Shown piece by piece: positions 12,893 to 25,343 of a DNA stretch of 64,000 nt (position 1 is its first letter; each line of letters starts with the position of its first letter). The translations under genes were made by a program, and so were the position numbers. The DNA is from Glutinoglossum americanum (taxonomy: Eukaryota > Ascomycota > Geoglossomycetes > Geoglossales > Geoglossaceae): contig JAGHQL010000006.1 in NCBI GenBank assembly GCA_020080175.1, positions 62,001 to 126,000 of the forward strand. The letters run 5' to 3'. Under the pieces are notes generated by a model that ran no database searches, was not told the DNA's origin, and worked only from the letters and a program-made list of their open reading frames with translations.

Positions 12893-13297
12893 TTTTTTTT
12901 CTTCCTTCCCTTTCCCAACCACCCCCACCAATAACAAAATCCCCCCCCCCTCTTACATAACCCAACCACGCCAACTTGGAAAAACTCCCTCCCGGAATAC
13001 GACCCACGCACAAAACGTTCTCATATGTGCGTGCGGCGCAAAACACAGACACAAAACGCCGTGTACCGCGGCCCCAGACAACCGCTTGTAGAAAAAACTT
13101 TTTTTTTTTTTTTTTTTTAAAAGGCGGGCAGGCCGCGCACACAGCCAGCCCCTTGGATTTTTGGAGGGGGGGGGGGGGGTTGCGTGTTGGCTCGGCGTGA
13201 CTGTGTCGCGGCACTCCTCATTTGCGTCGTCCGACTGTTCGGACGAACGAGGGCGGTATCCCGGTGTTTTTCGGTTTGTTTGTTGGGGGGGGGGGGT
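12893..13297. repeat. homopolymer cluster
   Basis: Within 405 bp there are, in order on the plus strand: a T-run, a C10 run (12941-12950), a T20 run (13099-13118), a G14 run (about 13166-13179) and a G12 run (about 13285-13296). The flanks switch from C-rich to G-rich at about 13.15 kb. This is simple-sequence DNA, prone to slippage and to assembly error. Confidence 0.7.
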
Positions 13298-16189
13298 TTG
13301 CTGCTGGCCGTGGGGGTGCAGCCCTAGGGGCCGGTTTCATATATATTGCGTAGGACCGGGCTTGTGGGATATGGGTTGTTGTGTTTGAGGGTTTGGTGGT
13401 TTTTCTGGGGAGCTGGGGGAGGGCTGGCTCGATGTGCCTGCCATCAGAGGGGTTTGGGTTGCGCGTTATCGCGATGGATGTGGTTGCTGGCTTGCAGTGG
13501 TACCGGGTTCCTCTTCTGGTTCGACCTCGGCTGAACTTTGTATAATCGCATGTGGAGGCTGAGGAATTGCTGCAAGGAGGAATCTTGGGTCGTAGTACAA
13601 TTTCCCCCTTGTTGGCTGTGTGGCTCGGAAACCGGTTGCCCGGAGATTGTACCTGACTATACCGGTGCATGGTCGACAAGCGCGCATACTCGCATTTTCT
13701 CTCTCGTCACTCCTAGGAAGTGTAGAGCTTCGTGTGTTTGTATGAGTGACAAAACTCGACCCAAAGGGATGGGTCGGTTAATGAATTAATTAGCTTCCAT
13801 TAGCACTAGAAGCACTCCTAAGATAGGGTTACAATTAAGAAATCGCCGTCACGACAGCCACTACAGCCTCCGGCTAGCTCTCCATTGCACCCGGCTCTCC
13901 GCTATCACCTCCTATCGCCGCCGCCGCCTACACGCCTCGCATACTCCACCGATAAACTCTTCTTCCTTCTCCTGGTAGCCCGAGTCGATACCGCATACAT
14001 CGCCGACATTAGCGGCATAAACGCACTCATTTACGTCGAAGTTTGCGCTGATGTGTCCACAGCCGTGACGGTAGAAGGTTATGACGCACATTCTTGTTTC
14101 TGGAGAGTGTCAACTTGTGTGTGCACTGGGGGAAGAAACGGTAGAGAATGCTCACAGTGTGAAAGCTGATCTGTTATGTGGATATGCTTGATGTGTGATG
14201 GTATCGAGAAAGTCTGGTTTGCGGCTGTGTTGGGAAGAGGAGAGGAGGACCGCAGTCTGGAGAGCTTATATAGACGACCCTTTGGGGGAGCGTGAATGCT
14301 CTATCTTTCAAGGGAGAGTGCCGTGAATGGTGTTGACTCCCTTTGCTGATTCACCGACTGGTATGGCGCATGCTGTTCCGGATATGATGGAAAAAGTAGG
14401 GCTCAAGCATGCCGCAAGGGGGCAGAAAGGCAAACCAATAACTGAAAGGGATCAGAAGGGATTCAATACAGATCTCCAACGTCTTCTGACCCCTACCCCA
14501 CTGCCCTCTTCTCTCCCTCCACCCATTGCCTTTCCCAACCTACTAGATGCCACGAAAAAAACCTACCAAATACCACGTGAACCAACGCGAAAAGCATTCC
14601 TAGAATGACGAATTGCGCGTGCTGAGGAGTGATCACAAACATTCCACCAAGGCCCACTGCTTCACCATAGCGTATAAGAGTGTAGACGAAAGATATACAC
14701 CTGACCCGCCACAAGCCCCCCCAAAACCAAACACCGCTATTCCACCAAACTCCCCGCGGAGTCCCTACGCACAGGCACCCCCGATCCAAGATCCAAGACC
14801 CCATCTCCAAGACGGGAGAGGGGAGGACCAAAACGGCACACATCCCCGGCGCCGCGATCCGCAGTTTCCGTAGGACTCCACCGCCCTCGCCCTCTATCAC
14901 AGGCGACTCCGCCAAACCCCCCCGGCAACATTGCCGAAACCCATATACCCTTTTCCGCTTCGATCCGCGGCCCGCTGGCGGGGAGGCGGTTGCGGGGATG
15001 CTTGGCGGCACTTGCTGGGGGGGACTGCCGGTTTTCCCCGCGGGCTTGGCGGCGCTATTACTGCAGGGGGGGGCGGTCTTGTTTGCTCTCCCGAATCGCT
15101 GGTTGTGGGGTTTTCGGTGCTGGCGGGGTGAGGCTGGGTGCGCGGTTGGGACTTGGTGGCTTGTCTGGTGGTCTGGCTGCTCCTGGGCCTTGGGGCGGGA
15201 TGGGCGGACTTGGGGGTGACGGGTCTGCCTGGTATTTTGTGATGTGTTGTGTGGAAGGGAAGGGGACAAAGGCGTGAAACCCCCTCTAGTTATCCGACCG
15301 GAGCTAGGTGTTTTCCTTTGAAGCTTTTATCACGTGGGTGGCCGGTGATTTCGGGGCTAATATCAAGGTGGTTGGCTGTCTGCGTTGAAAGGGCTATGGC
15401 CGTGGGGTAACCAGGCGCCTGTATTGATAAAGACTTCTGCTCGAGGCAATAAAGCACATCGAAGTAATCTAGAGCTTAGGGCCGGAGGGCTTTGTCTGCT
15501 AAGCTTCGCGGTACACATTTAAAATTTTGAATTCTACATCTACTTTGTAAAGACCCAACATAAAGGCCGCCCTATCCACCCATCGGGACCAATCCAACCC
15601 CAGTAAACTACCACAACAGGTGGGGCACAAGAACGTAAGAGCCAGGAAGGTGCTGTAAATGATACAAAAAAGGCCGGAGATCGAAGATGGGTGGCAATAG
15701 AAATAAATGGAGAGATAAGTAACCAGATAGCATCTTCCATGGGTAACAAACTACAACGCTACCTCACGAGAGGTGCACATCCGCCGACAAAGGCAAGGCA
15801 AAAACGCACCGAGAATGAGCCGTAAAAGGTATCCATAGGACCGAAAAGAAAAAAAAAGCTTTCGCCCACACAGGTGAATCATTTGACAGGTGAAGATGTA
15901 ATAACAAAGAAATCAAACAGGCCGCGACGTGAAAGCGAAAGCCCCAAGCACCCTAAATATTACCTAGAGGCCCTAGATTCCCATTCACTCCACAACCCAC
16001 TATCGGGGTGATCGCCGCTGGCTCCGACGCATCACAGGCCACCGCCTAGGGTCGCGGGGCTCCAGCGCGTCCACCCACGCATGAGAAGATGTGAATGAAA
16101 AAAAAAAGGAAAAGTAATAAAAAAGAAAGTAGAAATTACACGGAACAAATACAAGCACTCGCGGGAGTGCTAGTGAAAGGGGGGGGGGG

Positions 16190-16213
16190 AAGAGAAAATG
16201 ATTTTTTTTTTTC
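16190..16213. repeat. short homopolymer pair (G9, T11)
   Basis: A G-run just upstream of 16191 is followed by a T-run at about 16202-16212, 120 bp beyond the 3' end of the rhodopsin-domain gene. Simple sequence only. Confidence 0.5.
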
Positions 16214-16328
16214 ACCAGCTTATCTTTAACCCCTTTCACCATGCCTAGAGAGCAGAATCACCCTGACCGAAGAAAACGACGCCTTTGGGACGTGGTCGCG
16301 TAGTTGGACTTATGCCAACCCCCCCACC

Positions 16329-17783
16329 TTACACCTTGAACACCAATCTCCTCTCGCTCTCCGTCTCGCTCTCCGACTCCTGCGAGACCTCCTGCGTAAC
16401 CGCCACCGCGACCGTAATATGGCCCTCGCGATGCGGCATAACCTGCGATGCGCGCATCGGGATATCCGAGATGCCGACGGTAGTGCGGAGGCCGTTCTTC
16501 GCTCTGCAGAAGCTCGGGGAAGAGGAGCCGCCGCTGCGGTTGTTGTTGGAGTGGGAGGCTTGGATGTAGCTGCTGTTGAGGAGGCGGGGGAAGAGGCGGG
16601 CGAGGAGGGGTTTGATGGTTGGGAGGGCGGCGCAGATTATGCCGGTGTTGACTTCAATGGCGGACCAGGATGCGGCGCCGACGTTGTCCCCTGGTGTTGG
16701 GAGCGGTTAGTTGGGTTGGGGAACGGGAGAGTGGGTTTCTTTGGGAGGGAGCTTACAGGTTTGGTCTTTGGATACGGAGGCGATGTAGATGCTTCGGAGG
16801 CGGAGCATGGATGTTATGCAGACGCTATTCGCGATCTATTAGTAGATATCCCCTAACCCCTTAATCCCCACGCGAGGCAGAGAGGTGGGAATATGTGAGG
16901 CACTCACAATCCACCCAAAGCAAACACAACAAACAACCCAATCTTCTGCCTTCTGGGCAACATCAGCGACTTCAGCACCGGCATCGGCACCACCAAAATC
17001 GACAAATCCGTCAGGATATTCAACGCGGCATTCGTGAACCACAGCGGTCTAAGCGGCAGACATTTGCCCCCCTTGACCGACCGATCCCAGTTATATGCTA
17101 TGGGCACGCAGGTGAAGATGGCTGTGCCGACGGTCCAGATGCCGGCGGCGATCACGATGGCGAAGAGGGTCCAACAGGCGCGGCGGACCGGGCGCCCGGG
17201 GAAGACGCGGAGGTATTGGAGGAGGATGGAGATTTTTGTGAGGGTGAGGGTTAGGTTGTAGAGGGGGATGCTGGCCCATAGGCGCTGGAGAGGGGAGTTA
17301 GTTAGTTTGGTGGTCGGTAGAGGGTATTTGGGCGGGCGGGGTGGAGTGGGGGAGGGGCATACCTTGTGCCAAGCATTGTATTCGATATGGGTGAGCGCCC
17401 ACGAGTGACGGCCTAATCCGTGTTTCACCTCTACCGGACGTTAACCTCCTATTCCGCTAAACGACAACCTGCTGTAAATGTCGGGGGTCTTACGTTGACA
17501 TATAAAACACGACATGGCTATCGAAACAAACTACCAATGCCCAGCCCATCAGCCCGAATTCCGCTTCCCTCGATTGAGTTGGATTAGAGGGGGAATTCCT
17601 TACCACAGACACCGTTATTACTAGATCGTCCGCCCCGATATTATTTACAATCCGCCACCTCGTCACCAACCTTACAGCCACTGCAAGCGTCGCGATGGCC
17701 GCGAATGTTATGCTGACCACCATTGCCGACGTCCCCGAATTATCGAACTGCATCCCTGGCCGAATCGACATCATGGCCGACAT
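16329..17783 (-). CDS. fungal rhodopsin-domain integral membrane protein
   Basis: Six exons: 17604-17783, 17494-17530, 17363-17430, 16908-17284, 16757-16824, 16329-16690; 363 aa. It belongs to the large Pezizomycotina family of seven-helix 'rhodopsin domain' proteins (PTH11-like GPCR relatives). Landmarks in order: a first helix [68 protein letters not shown]; the conserved [28 protein letters not shown]; the family signature near the sixth helix [29 protein letters not shown] in the last helix; then a Ser/Glu-rich cytosolic tail ending RRLVFKV. Exon 2 is only 37 nt; the alternative acceptor for it breaks frame. It lies in the plasma membrane by family knowledge; ligand unknown, and no retinal-lysine claim is made. 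Confidence 0.9.
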
Positions 17784-18247
17784 CTTCGCTGTAAACGCTT
17801 GGGAGTATGGGGAGGAGCTGCTGGGAGGTGATGGTGTATTTTCTCTCGCTCCACCGTAGCGGTGCGGGGTTCATTGAACAATAAACCAATGAGTAATCCC
17901 CCGACACCCCCGATGCGGTGACGATTCGATATGCTATGTATACTATGCTGTGATGTTGGGGTTTGGAACGGCAGTCGTAAGTTTTGCTGTGGTGTTGGCG
18001 GCCCCAGCTCCTCGCAATATAAACTAGGAGTTATAGTAGAGTCCTTTGCTAGAAGGAAGGAGGGTTGGTCTAAGCCTTCAAGACGAGAGGGTATTTGCGA
18101 GAGAGAGAGAGAGAGTCTTCCGAACCTGTGGAGAAGATTTGAAAGGAACTGAGGAGTGGATTTCCTTGACTAGATAAAGAAACTCCGCCAGCCTTTATCC
18201 CCACATAGCGTATGCCCGAAAAATAGCCCTAGATTAACGCCCTCGCC
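17784..18247. other. intergenic with a GA microsatellite
   Basis: Upstream region of the rhodopsin-domain gene. It contains a (GA)8-9 run at about 18098-18115. No gene supported. Confidence 0.5.
18098..18115. repeat. (GA)n microsatellite
   Basis: Uninterrupted alternating G/A run of about 18 bp. Confidence 0.8.
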
Positions 18248-18743
18248 TCAACCCCAAGCCCGGTTTTTCGTTTCCATCTTTCCCATTTGTAAATTTAACC
18301 CGATGGTTTCTCTCAATGCGTGCCTGGCGCCCAGGGGTGCGAGTTCGTGTGAGATGTCTGTAAGCTCGGATCCAGCAAAAGGAAGAAAAGAAAAACAAAA
18401 AAGGTCTGGGGTCGATAGGGCGAAGGGTCCGCCTGGATACCTGTCCCGGGTTAAGCGTGAGGTTTGTGTGTCCAACCGGGGTGCGCGACGTGCGTACTTG
18501 GGTAAAAATCTCGTACATGGGCGCTTCTGTGCCTCGTGGCGAGTGGATGCTGACGGGGATGGGCCCTGCGGGGAGGTTTTTTTGTTGCGTGCCTCGGTGG
18601 TGCGTTCCGAGTTTTAGTGCGGAAGTGTGAGCGAGAGGGTAAGAGAGAGGTGGAGTTGACAGCTGCCTGCCTAGTGCTGATTGAGGGGAGAGGAGGGTGG
18701 CTTTGATTGCTCTGTCGCTGGAGAGTTTGGCTACGCGCCTCAT
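18248..18743 (-). CDS. small protein, probably mitochondrial
   Basis: Two-exon model: 18498-18743 and 18248-18364; 120 aa, in frame (donor GTACGC, acceptor CCGAG). The N-terminus MRRVAKLSSDRAIKATLL has no acidic residue apart from one Asp and is rich in Arg/Lys/Ser/Leu, as in a mitochondrial presequence, with a likely cleavage near RQLST. The C-terminal half reads MYEIFTQ, then LTDISHELAPLGARHALRE, a well-formed amphipathic helix, and ends KMETKNRAWG. I do not recognise the family. Evidence for coding is the frame-consistent junction and the protein-like second exon. The 132-nt intron contains a pyrimidine tract and another AG closer to its end (TTACAG) that would break the frame. Import into mitochondria is inference. 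Confidence 0.45.
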
Positions 18744-21700
18744 TGCTGCAGTCACCTGGTTCTTGCAATGCGAGAGAGAACGTAGGCTGGGAGAGGAAAG
18801 TTTCCATCCGATCAATGCGGTGCCTCAGTTATGCGCCGCATTATGGTCGTGTGGTCGTTCTGGGTGGTGGGGTCCGGCGCTGGATTGCTTTTTTGGGGGT
18901 TTGTGGTGTGGCGCGATTCGCGGTGATGTGGTGGGTGTGGGGGCCATCGCCTCTCTTTCGTTGGATGATGGTGGCGGGCGCCGTGCGCTCTTTGGCTGGT
19001 GTTTTTGTTCTGGCGTTCTTGGCGATGCCTTGATCGCTGTGCCACATGGGTACAAGGACCTAGGCCTAGAAGTAGGGCCAGAAGCGCAGCCGATGGCATC
19101 TGTCGAGCCTGGTTTTCACTTCTGGAGAGTCTCTAGATTCTTGGGGGGATGTGGTTGGTCTGCAGCGATGGTCGGTGGTGACGGTTGACGGCCCGTCGCG
19201 CTACGTTTGACGTCAATCGTTGAAGGAATGTGCCCAGCCTTGTTGACCATAGATACGGTGGAGACTAAAAACTGGAAGGAGGGCCAAGAGAGCCTGGTCT
19301 AAAATTACTAGGGTGCTACCATAGGTTTCGTTTCAACCTGCCGTATTCCATCGGGTTGTTGCCTTAGATCCCCCGTCTCCTCCCTTAGTGAGATTTGAGG
19401 GGACCTGCAACTAGCTCCGCTCGTCTGAATCCGGGAAAAATCTCTGCCTTGCAAAGATTAATTAAGTAATTACCGGCAGCTCATAAAACCTCCATCGCAC
19501 GCCGCCTCGCGAAGTAAGTGGTGGTTTGTCATGCTTGAGACATTTGGGTGTATACAATTTCGTTCATTTCATGTCACCTTGCGGCGAGGGGATCGGTGAG
19601 ACCTTTGCTAGTGTATATATTCTTTTTCTCTCAGGAAAAAGGAAATCCATCCTATCTAGAACACCAGGAAAAGGCTCGGCGTGGCGTCCCGGGGTGACAC
19701 GATTTACCGCCTCCATGCGCCTCCTCTCCGATAACATGACCGGAAGTCGACTAAGCCTCCTACATGGCATCTTTCAACGATTCGTAATCAGCTAACGCGC
19801 TCGATGCACGGCATGCGATAGACAATCTCGGTTTAAGCATGTCCGTTCGGGAGCAAGCGAGGGATGCTCAAGCCTGATCGACGATATTTCAGGGTTCCGA
19901 ATAATCAGATCGCATGGATGCTATATCGTTATGGGTATTGTCGTTTGGGTGAAGTTGTGGTTGGGGGAGTATCTGGCGCCAGGGATTGAACGGATTGCGT
20001 GGGGGATTTGCTGCTCTGGTCGTGGTTGCGGTGGCGATAACGAACATATGAGACTCGAGTATCCAACAAGATTGGCATCGCTCCTTAGAGTGCTGCCGCT
20101 TCGCAGAACAAGACATACAAGGGGAAACAGACCCAAAACAGCTGTAAGACATTCCGCCAAAGCCCATTGCGAAACCGAGAGATCGTGCTGCAACCGGTTT
20201 CGGATGCAGATGTGCGGGGTAACTGAGAAGCTGTCGAATTCAGACGAACTGCAGCCAACAGGTGTCGTTCCCCCCCACACCATCGCACCCAACGCTAACT
20301 CCAATCGACGTATCATGGCGTTCAATAGGAATCCTTCCGGCCTAGAGTTCCTCCTACTCTCCGACAAACTGCCCATCTGTCCATCAGCTACCGCCCCTCG
20401 GATAGCCCGCTTTGCGCCCATCCATTGCAGGAGGGCTTGTCGGAAAGGAGGCCGTTATTTGTTTATTTTGTTCTTGGCGTGTTCTCCCGGGTGTACCTAC
20501 TCTCGCTCTCTTATCGTATGTCACTCCACGCGAGGTATACACCGCTCCTTGTGCTCTCTTATACACTCCTGGACTGAGCGATGCAAGAATAGGCAGCTCG
20601 GCAAGAAGATTCGCCGTAGAATGGCAACAAGGAGCTATCACTTCAAGCTTTGAGCTATCATGCAGCGCTCGGTTGATCTGATATTCTTGGAGAGAAGACA
20701 ACCAACATGAACGCTGTGGGACCCTCCGGATCTGCACGGATCCTCTTCCGTTGCTTAAACCTTAAGTATCTAGTAATACAAAATTCCGCAAAGGATCATT
20801 AAGTACCGCGTGCATTGAGCGCCGCACCCCACCCGCAGGCGCGAAGAGCAATAAAACCGCCCCCTCACCCCATCTACTAGTGTGCGGCGTATGTTTTCCT
20901 CGGCTCTTCCTCGAGACTGCGTGGGATAAACCGAGTTTGCGAGCGAAGCTCAGACGAACTCCTATGCTTTGAGGCGCTTCCCGTGACCAACAGGACATGG
21001 ATGGAAGAGCTTCTGGTCGGATGGGATTATCCGGCCGAGACAATCACCCGATAGCTGCCTGCGGAGCCAAGCTTTTCAGCGCCGCAGGGACATCTCCCCG
21101 TTAGAGTAGGTTCAACTTACATACTCACCGCGTACTACACTCGTTAATTCTTTCTAATGCTACTCCTGCTTACGGTGTCTTGTGTGATATCTCTTTGCAG
21201 TGCGCATAAGGGTGTTCATTTTCAGCTGGTGGCAGCCTGTTTGCCACGCGCAGGTCTATTGGACCTGCCGGAAAACATTGCAGTCACGCGGGTGGGGAGG
21301 CTAAGCACGGCGTATACGCGGGGTGAGCCTATGCTCGGGCAGCGTGTGCGGCGGGAGAGGGAGGTTCCTGCTTACACATATAATGGGTATGGTACGCATG
21401 CACACGCGGACTGGGGAAAAGGGGGAAGATTTGCTTGTGTTCGTACATGTGCTTGCATGTACGTTCCGGACCCACCTAAGCACTAACACGTCGGCCCCAT
21501 TACCCCATCCGCCTAAAATGACCGAACGAGCTGGTATTCTCCAGTTCTTTGCGCAAGGCTCGGGGCCTAAGATTAGACGGACCCAAGGTGGCAGCTGCAC
21601 TGACTTGGCCAAAGGGCTAATCTTACAAACCCCCTAATTCCCCCACTCGCTTCTCAATCCCCGAGGACGTTTATGCAGTTACGCAGATGGTTGGAAGGAT

Positions 21701-23840
21701 GGTACCCCCATCAGAAGCAACTGACGGTAGAGGAATGCGCGGGTGAGTGGTCGGGTGATTGCGGAGGAGGGGAAAGGAGATGTGGTATGGGGAGGGGAGA
21801 GATGCGGTTCTCTCTTTATTCCATACCCGTTGAAATTTAATTTACCAAGCTAGTGTGGAAGCTCCTAGACCGGATTTAGTGGGATCCAGTGGGCGAACAA
21901 GTTTCTCTCGTTTTTATTTTCTTAGCCATTGAACCCGCACTCCCGGATAGTCTGTCATTGCTGCTATTGCCTATTGCCTATTGTTATTACCCTTGCCTTC
22001 TCGAGCCTGCACACAGCTATCCGCTGCGCCTCTTTCAGCTAGCCAGATGCCATCTGCGATGGACGGCTGCTGAGAAGACGGGATGGAGTCTCCCATTGCA
22101 GCCATCACGTCTCTAGCTAGTCCCTCCATCAACTTCATTCCACCACAATCAGACCTGCCGGCCTACAGCAGCCCTACGCCAAAGTATACGCACCCAGACT
22201 CCTAGTCAGAGGGAAAGGGGCAATTCCCAACGAGAGGCCGCTGATATGGGCTTGTTAGCTGATCGGCCTTGCCATGACTTATGATGGCCTCTTAAGGAGG
22301 TGGAGTGCTGACCTATACCGTTACGTCTGGGGCTGCGTTGGTCGGCAGCAGTGGCGATGTGCTCGGAAGACGGATCAGGTGCGTCGAGCATTTATTTTCA
22401 ACATATTGCCAGCCTCGGATACGGGATGGTAGTTGCTAATAGCTTTGGAATGGGATGGCGCGTCGAGGGAGCGAAGACTTAATGGTTGCGCGCATAACAA
22501 CGGATGGGCTGGACAGCGCGAAGTAATTAATTAGGAGACTGGTCGGGATGGAATGCTGGCGGAAAAGAGGACGGCCGGGGGGTTCAACAGGAGGCGTGTC
22601 CCTGAGTGCGGAACTCACGTTGACCTATAACTGTCCTCGTTTCGCCAGTCGAGCAGCTTTTAAGCCTCTACCCACCCATTCACATCTAAAATCCCTCTCC
22701 CATAGATCTCTACGCATCCACTAGCCAACCAAACCGCACATTACCATCCCTTCCCCCACTCGCAGTCCCGGACCTATAACCTGAGGGATAGTTACCCAAA
22801 TACCAGGCCTTCCACTCCATTCTATTTGCCCAAATCGTAGAATGGTTCGGATAGGGCCTTTCAAGCGCATTCCCTAACCCTCTCCTCTCCACCACTCGAC
22901 CAAGGGCGTGCCCAGTGGTTTTTGTGAGAAACCCCCCTAGGCATCTGCCCAATGGTATGATGCAGCGGCCCTCGGAGGCGCGCCTACCGGTCACAGAAAT
23001 TCCTCCTGGGCATCACCTGCGCTGTGATACGGCGATGAGGTTCCTATGACTGTAACGATGCAGCGGCGTTCCTCGGAGGGATCCCTATCATAACGGAGGT
23101 CTACAAGTTACGCTTCGGTGGATATTTGTACATACCGCTGACGTCCTAGGGGCGGCGGATTAAGGCATGCTTCCTGCCCTCTTTGGGCTCTGTTCCTGAT
23201 GGAATGTGGGCCGAGGCTCTTAGAGGCTTTCTGGCTATGTTGGTTTCTTAAGGAATGTAATGGTCTTAGATTAGATTAAATATGTGTGAATACGATCTAG
23301 AGGTGGTTGTGTTGGAGATCTTATATCGGAGGCACATAGTGACACCCTCTATTCGCCATATAGGAGAGGTATATCCCTTATCCCTTATTTATTACCACCG
23401 CCATCTCTTCATCCTCCCTTCAAAACATATCTATCGTCTTACCCGTATCGACCAGAAAATGGATTTCTAGCATAGCAACCGCCGAGCTTTCGCCGAGTCG
23501 TTGATATTAAATCGACCGCGTGCAGAGCGCTGCGTTACTGGTTATACAACCCGTAAGTAAGGGGTCAGCCATAGTGAATGAGCGTAATGAAAGTCGGTGA
23601 ATAGTCTGCGGGCAAGATGATTTTTGCGTAACTTTCCACAAGTGAATGCTTGACCCCTGGGGTCTCCTATCGCTGGTAAGACCCAAAAACCTTCTTTCCA
23701 ACCAAACCTAAGCTGTATGCGCGAGAGAGGTCCTCTTTAAGCGTAGTCGCACTTCATCGGCGGCAGACACTTCCTCTTTCAACTGCTGGGCTGAATAGGG
23801 TCCCAATCACAACACAGCAACACAACGCTACGACGCGAGA
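18744..23840. other. gene-poor 5-kb region
   Basis: No gene supported. Open frames of 160-240 codons (plus 18697-19188, plus 19931-20653, minus 19921-20421) show no family motif, start mostly at non-ATG codons and overlap one another on opposite strands. The stretch at about 18.83-19.19 kb is G-rich on the plus strand. I looked for short exons joined by GT-AG introns and found none with a protein-like series. Confidence 0.45.
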
Positions 23841-24580
23841 ATGTCCCCCACCGTGCCAAAGGCTGGCAAGCACCACCGCCAGCGGGACTTCCTCCTCGTA
23901 AAACCCGGGATAAGAAATCTATCAGCGTGCATCCGATCTGAAGATGGCTCCGAGCTTTTAAACACAATAATCCTACTCACTCCCCTTTCACGATCGTGCT
24001 CTGCTAAAAAACATACTACCCACAACCTCCGTGTCGTGAAGCCGAAACCCCGCCGCCGCGAAGCAGTCCCAAGGAGAGGTCTATCCGGATACACCCGAAC
24101 GGGAGACGGGACCGAGATCCACGGTACGATATCCGTCATCGCACCCCCAATCCCAGGAACCGTGATACCCGTCCCCGCGTCTCCAACCCATACAATCAAA
24201 TCGAAAAACCGAGAGAACCCAGCCCGCGATGCCGTCGCAGTGCTTAGACCCAACACGAGACGCTCGGGGGATACCAAGACCAGCGACCCATCCCCATCAT
24301 CACCAGCGTCCGTACCTCCCCCCGAACCCCCATCTACCAATTATCCGAAAACAAGTGTTAAAAAACAAACCCTAACCGCATCGTAAAATCCAGCGCCGTC
24401 CGGGAAACCCCAGAGAACCGCAGATCACGCGCCACAACCCCTTCCCCTGCATCCTCAATAAAAACCGAAGAAGAAGGCGCTCCGGGTCGCCCGGCTTACT
24501 ATAGCCACTATCCTGATTCCGACTCGGACTCGGAGTACCTGCCTACGGTCGAGGAGCTGCTTGCGGGGTGGGTGGGTTAG
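23841..24580 (+). CDS. basic, proline-rich hypothetical protein
   Basis: Two-exon model: 23841-24354 and 24414-24580; 226 aa. The first exon opens MSPTVPKAGKHHRQRDFLL and is rich in Lys/Arg, Pro and Ser, with a nuclear-localisation-like cluster KPKPRRREAVPRR. It ends in a Ser/Pro-rich segment (DPSPSSPASVPPPEPPS). A 59-nt intron with a CTAAC branch-like site restores frame to a C-terminus with an SP-rich linker, an acidic patch (PDSDSDSEYLPTVEELL) and a natural stop. An acidic Asp-Ser tail and basic body suggest a disordered nuclear protein, but no domain is recognised. Coding strand is C-rich and the 3' flank abruptly G/T-rich. A further upstream intron is possible. Treat as tentative. Confidence 0.4.
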
Positions 24581-25343
24581 GGGGAAAGAAAAAGGGGAGG
24601 GTTCTTTCGGCGGTGTTGGAGGGGATGGGTTCTCGCATGGTTATTTATTTATACTATGAGGATTTTGTTAGTTAGGCTGTGGTGGTGGTGGCGGCGGTGA
24701 TTTATTTACCCGATTTGGCTAGATGAGAGAAGGGAGGTTTTTATTTACCGACGGCCGAGGGGTGGTTACATCAACCACTGGGGTATATAAATATGGATGG
24801 GTTTTTTGGTTCCTGGAGAGAAGGGGGTTAAGGAGGTGAGATTTACTGGTTAAGGGGTTCGGTGGAGGGATGCCTTACCGTGGCTAGACGAGAAATTAAA
24901 ATTTTTGCTTTCTAATGGGAGTCTACGGAGCCGTCCTGGTGGTGAATGCGCCTAAGCGCCAGCATTCCGGTAGCGTCTTTTGAACGAAGAATGAAGAGGG
25001 GGGAGGGGTCCCCGCCTACTCACTCATCCTACAATGCAGTCCTCATCAAAACTTCCCGCGGCCACCTTCTAACATACTGCCGTGGAGGGTATTTTACCCC
25101 CACATATATGCTCTTATCTCTTGTGTAGTGTTAACACTAGCCAACCATTAGCCATAAACTTACCAAGGGCAGCTTTATTAATGAGGCCTCCCTCGTTCTA
25201 ATTCATCATCCTTCTACCCACTGGTTGGGCTTTTGGGTAGCTGTTCGAAGAGGCTGAGGCGGTGGATACGTGTCGCGAGGAGGTCGAACTTTCGTAGGCG
25301 AGGGTTATGGCTACAGTGCAGTTGGTTAGACGGCAGATAGCTA
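24581..25343. other. intergenic, no supported gene
   Basis: G/T-rich stretch immediately after the tentative gene at 23841, then mixed sequence. It holds convergent 3' ends if both neighbouring weak models are right. Confidence 0.45.

Larger units (their letters stand above)
10234..16328. other. gene-poor 6-kb region with skew switches
   Basis: No gene is supported in this long stretch. Several open frames exceed 150 codons (minus 10342-11079 and 14493-15269), but they start at non-ATG codons, are low-complexity and match no family. The plus strand is C-rich at about 12.84-13.14 kb and 14.47-14.95 kb and G-rich right after each, so stop codons are rare for compositional reasons. Homopolymer runs cluster at 12.9-13.3 kb. 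The 5' part holds the promoter of the DUF7029-type gene. Confidence 0.5.

Noticed and set aside
12759-13214. 151-codon minus-strand frame with a poly-Lys run
   Set aside because: The Lys run is simply the T20 homopolymer read backwards; the frame is low-complexity.
14493-15269. 258-codon minus-strand open frame, Pro/Ser-rich then hydrophobic
   Set aside because: Starts at TTG with no ATG nearby, crosses a strand-composition switch, and shows no recognised domain.
19931-20653. 240-codon plus-strand frame and overlapping minus-strand frames
   Set aside because: Starts and composition fit chance; no motif, no splice partners, antisense frames equally open.
23828-24340. 170-codon minus-strand frame opposite the tentative gene at 23841
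   Set aside because: It mirrors the C-rich plus-strand frame, has no motif, and lacks the downstream acidic C-terminus that the plus model gains by splicing.
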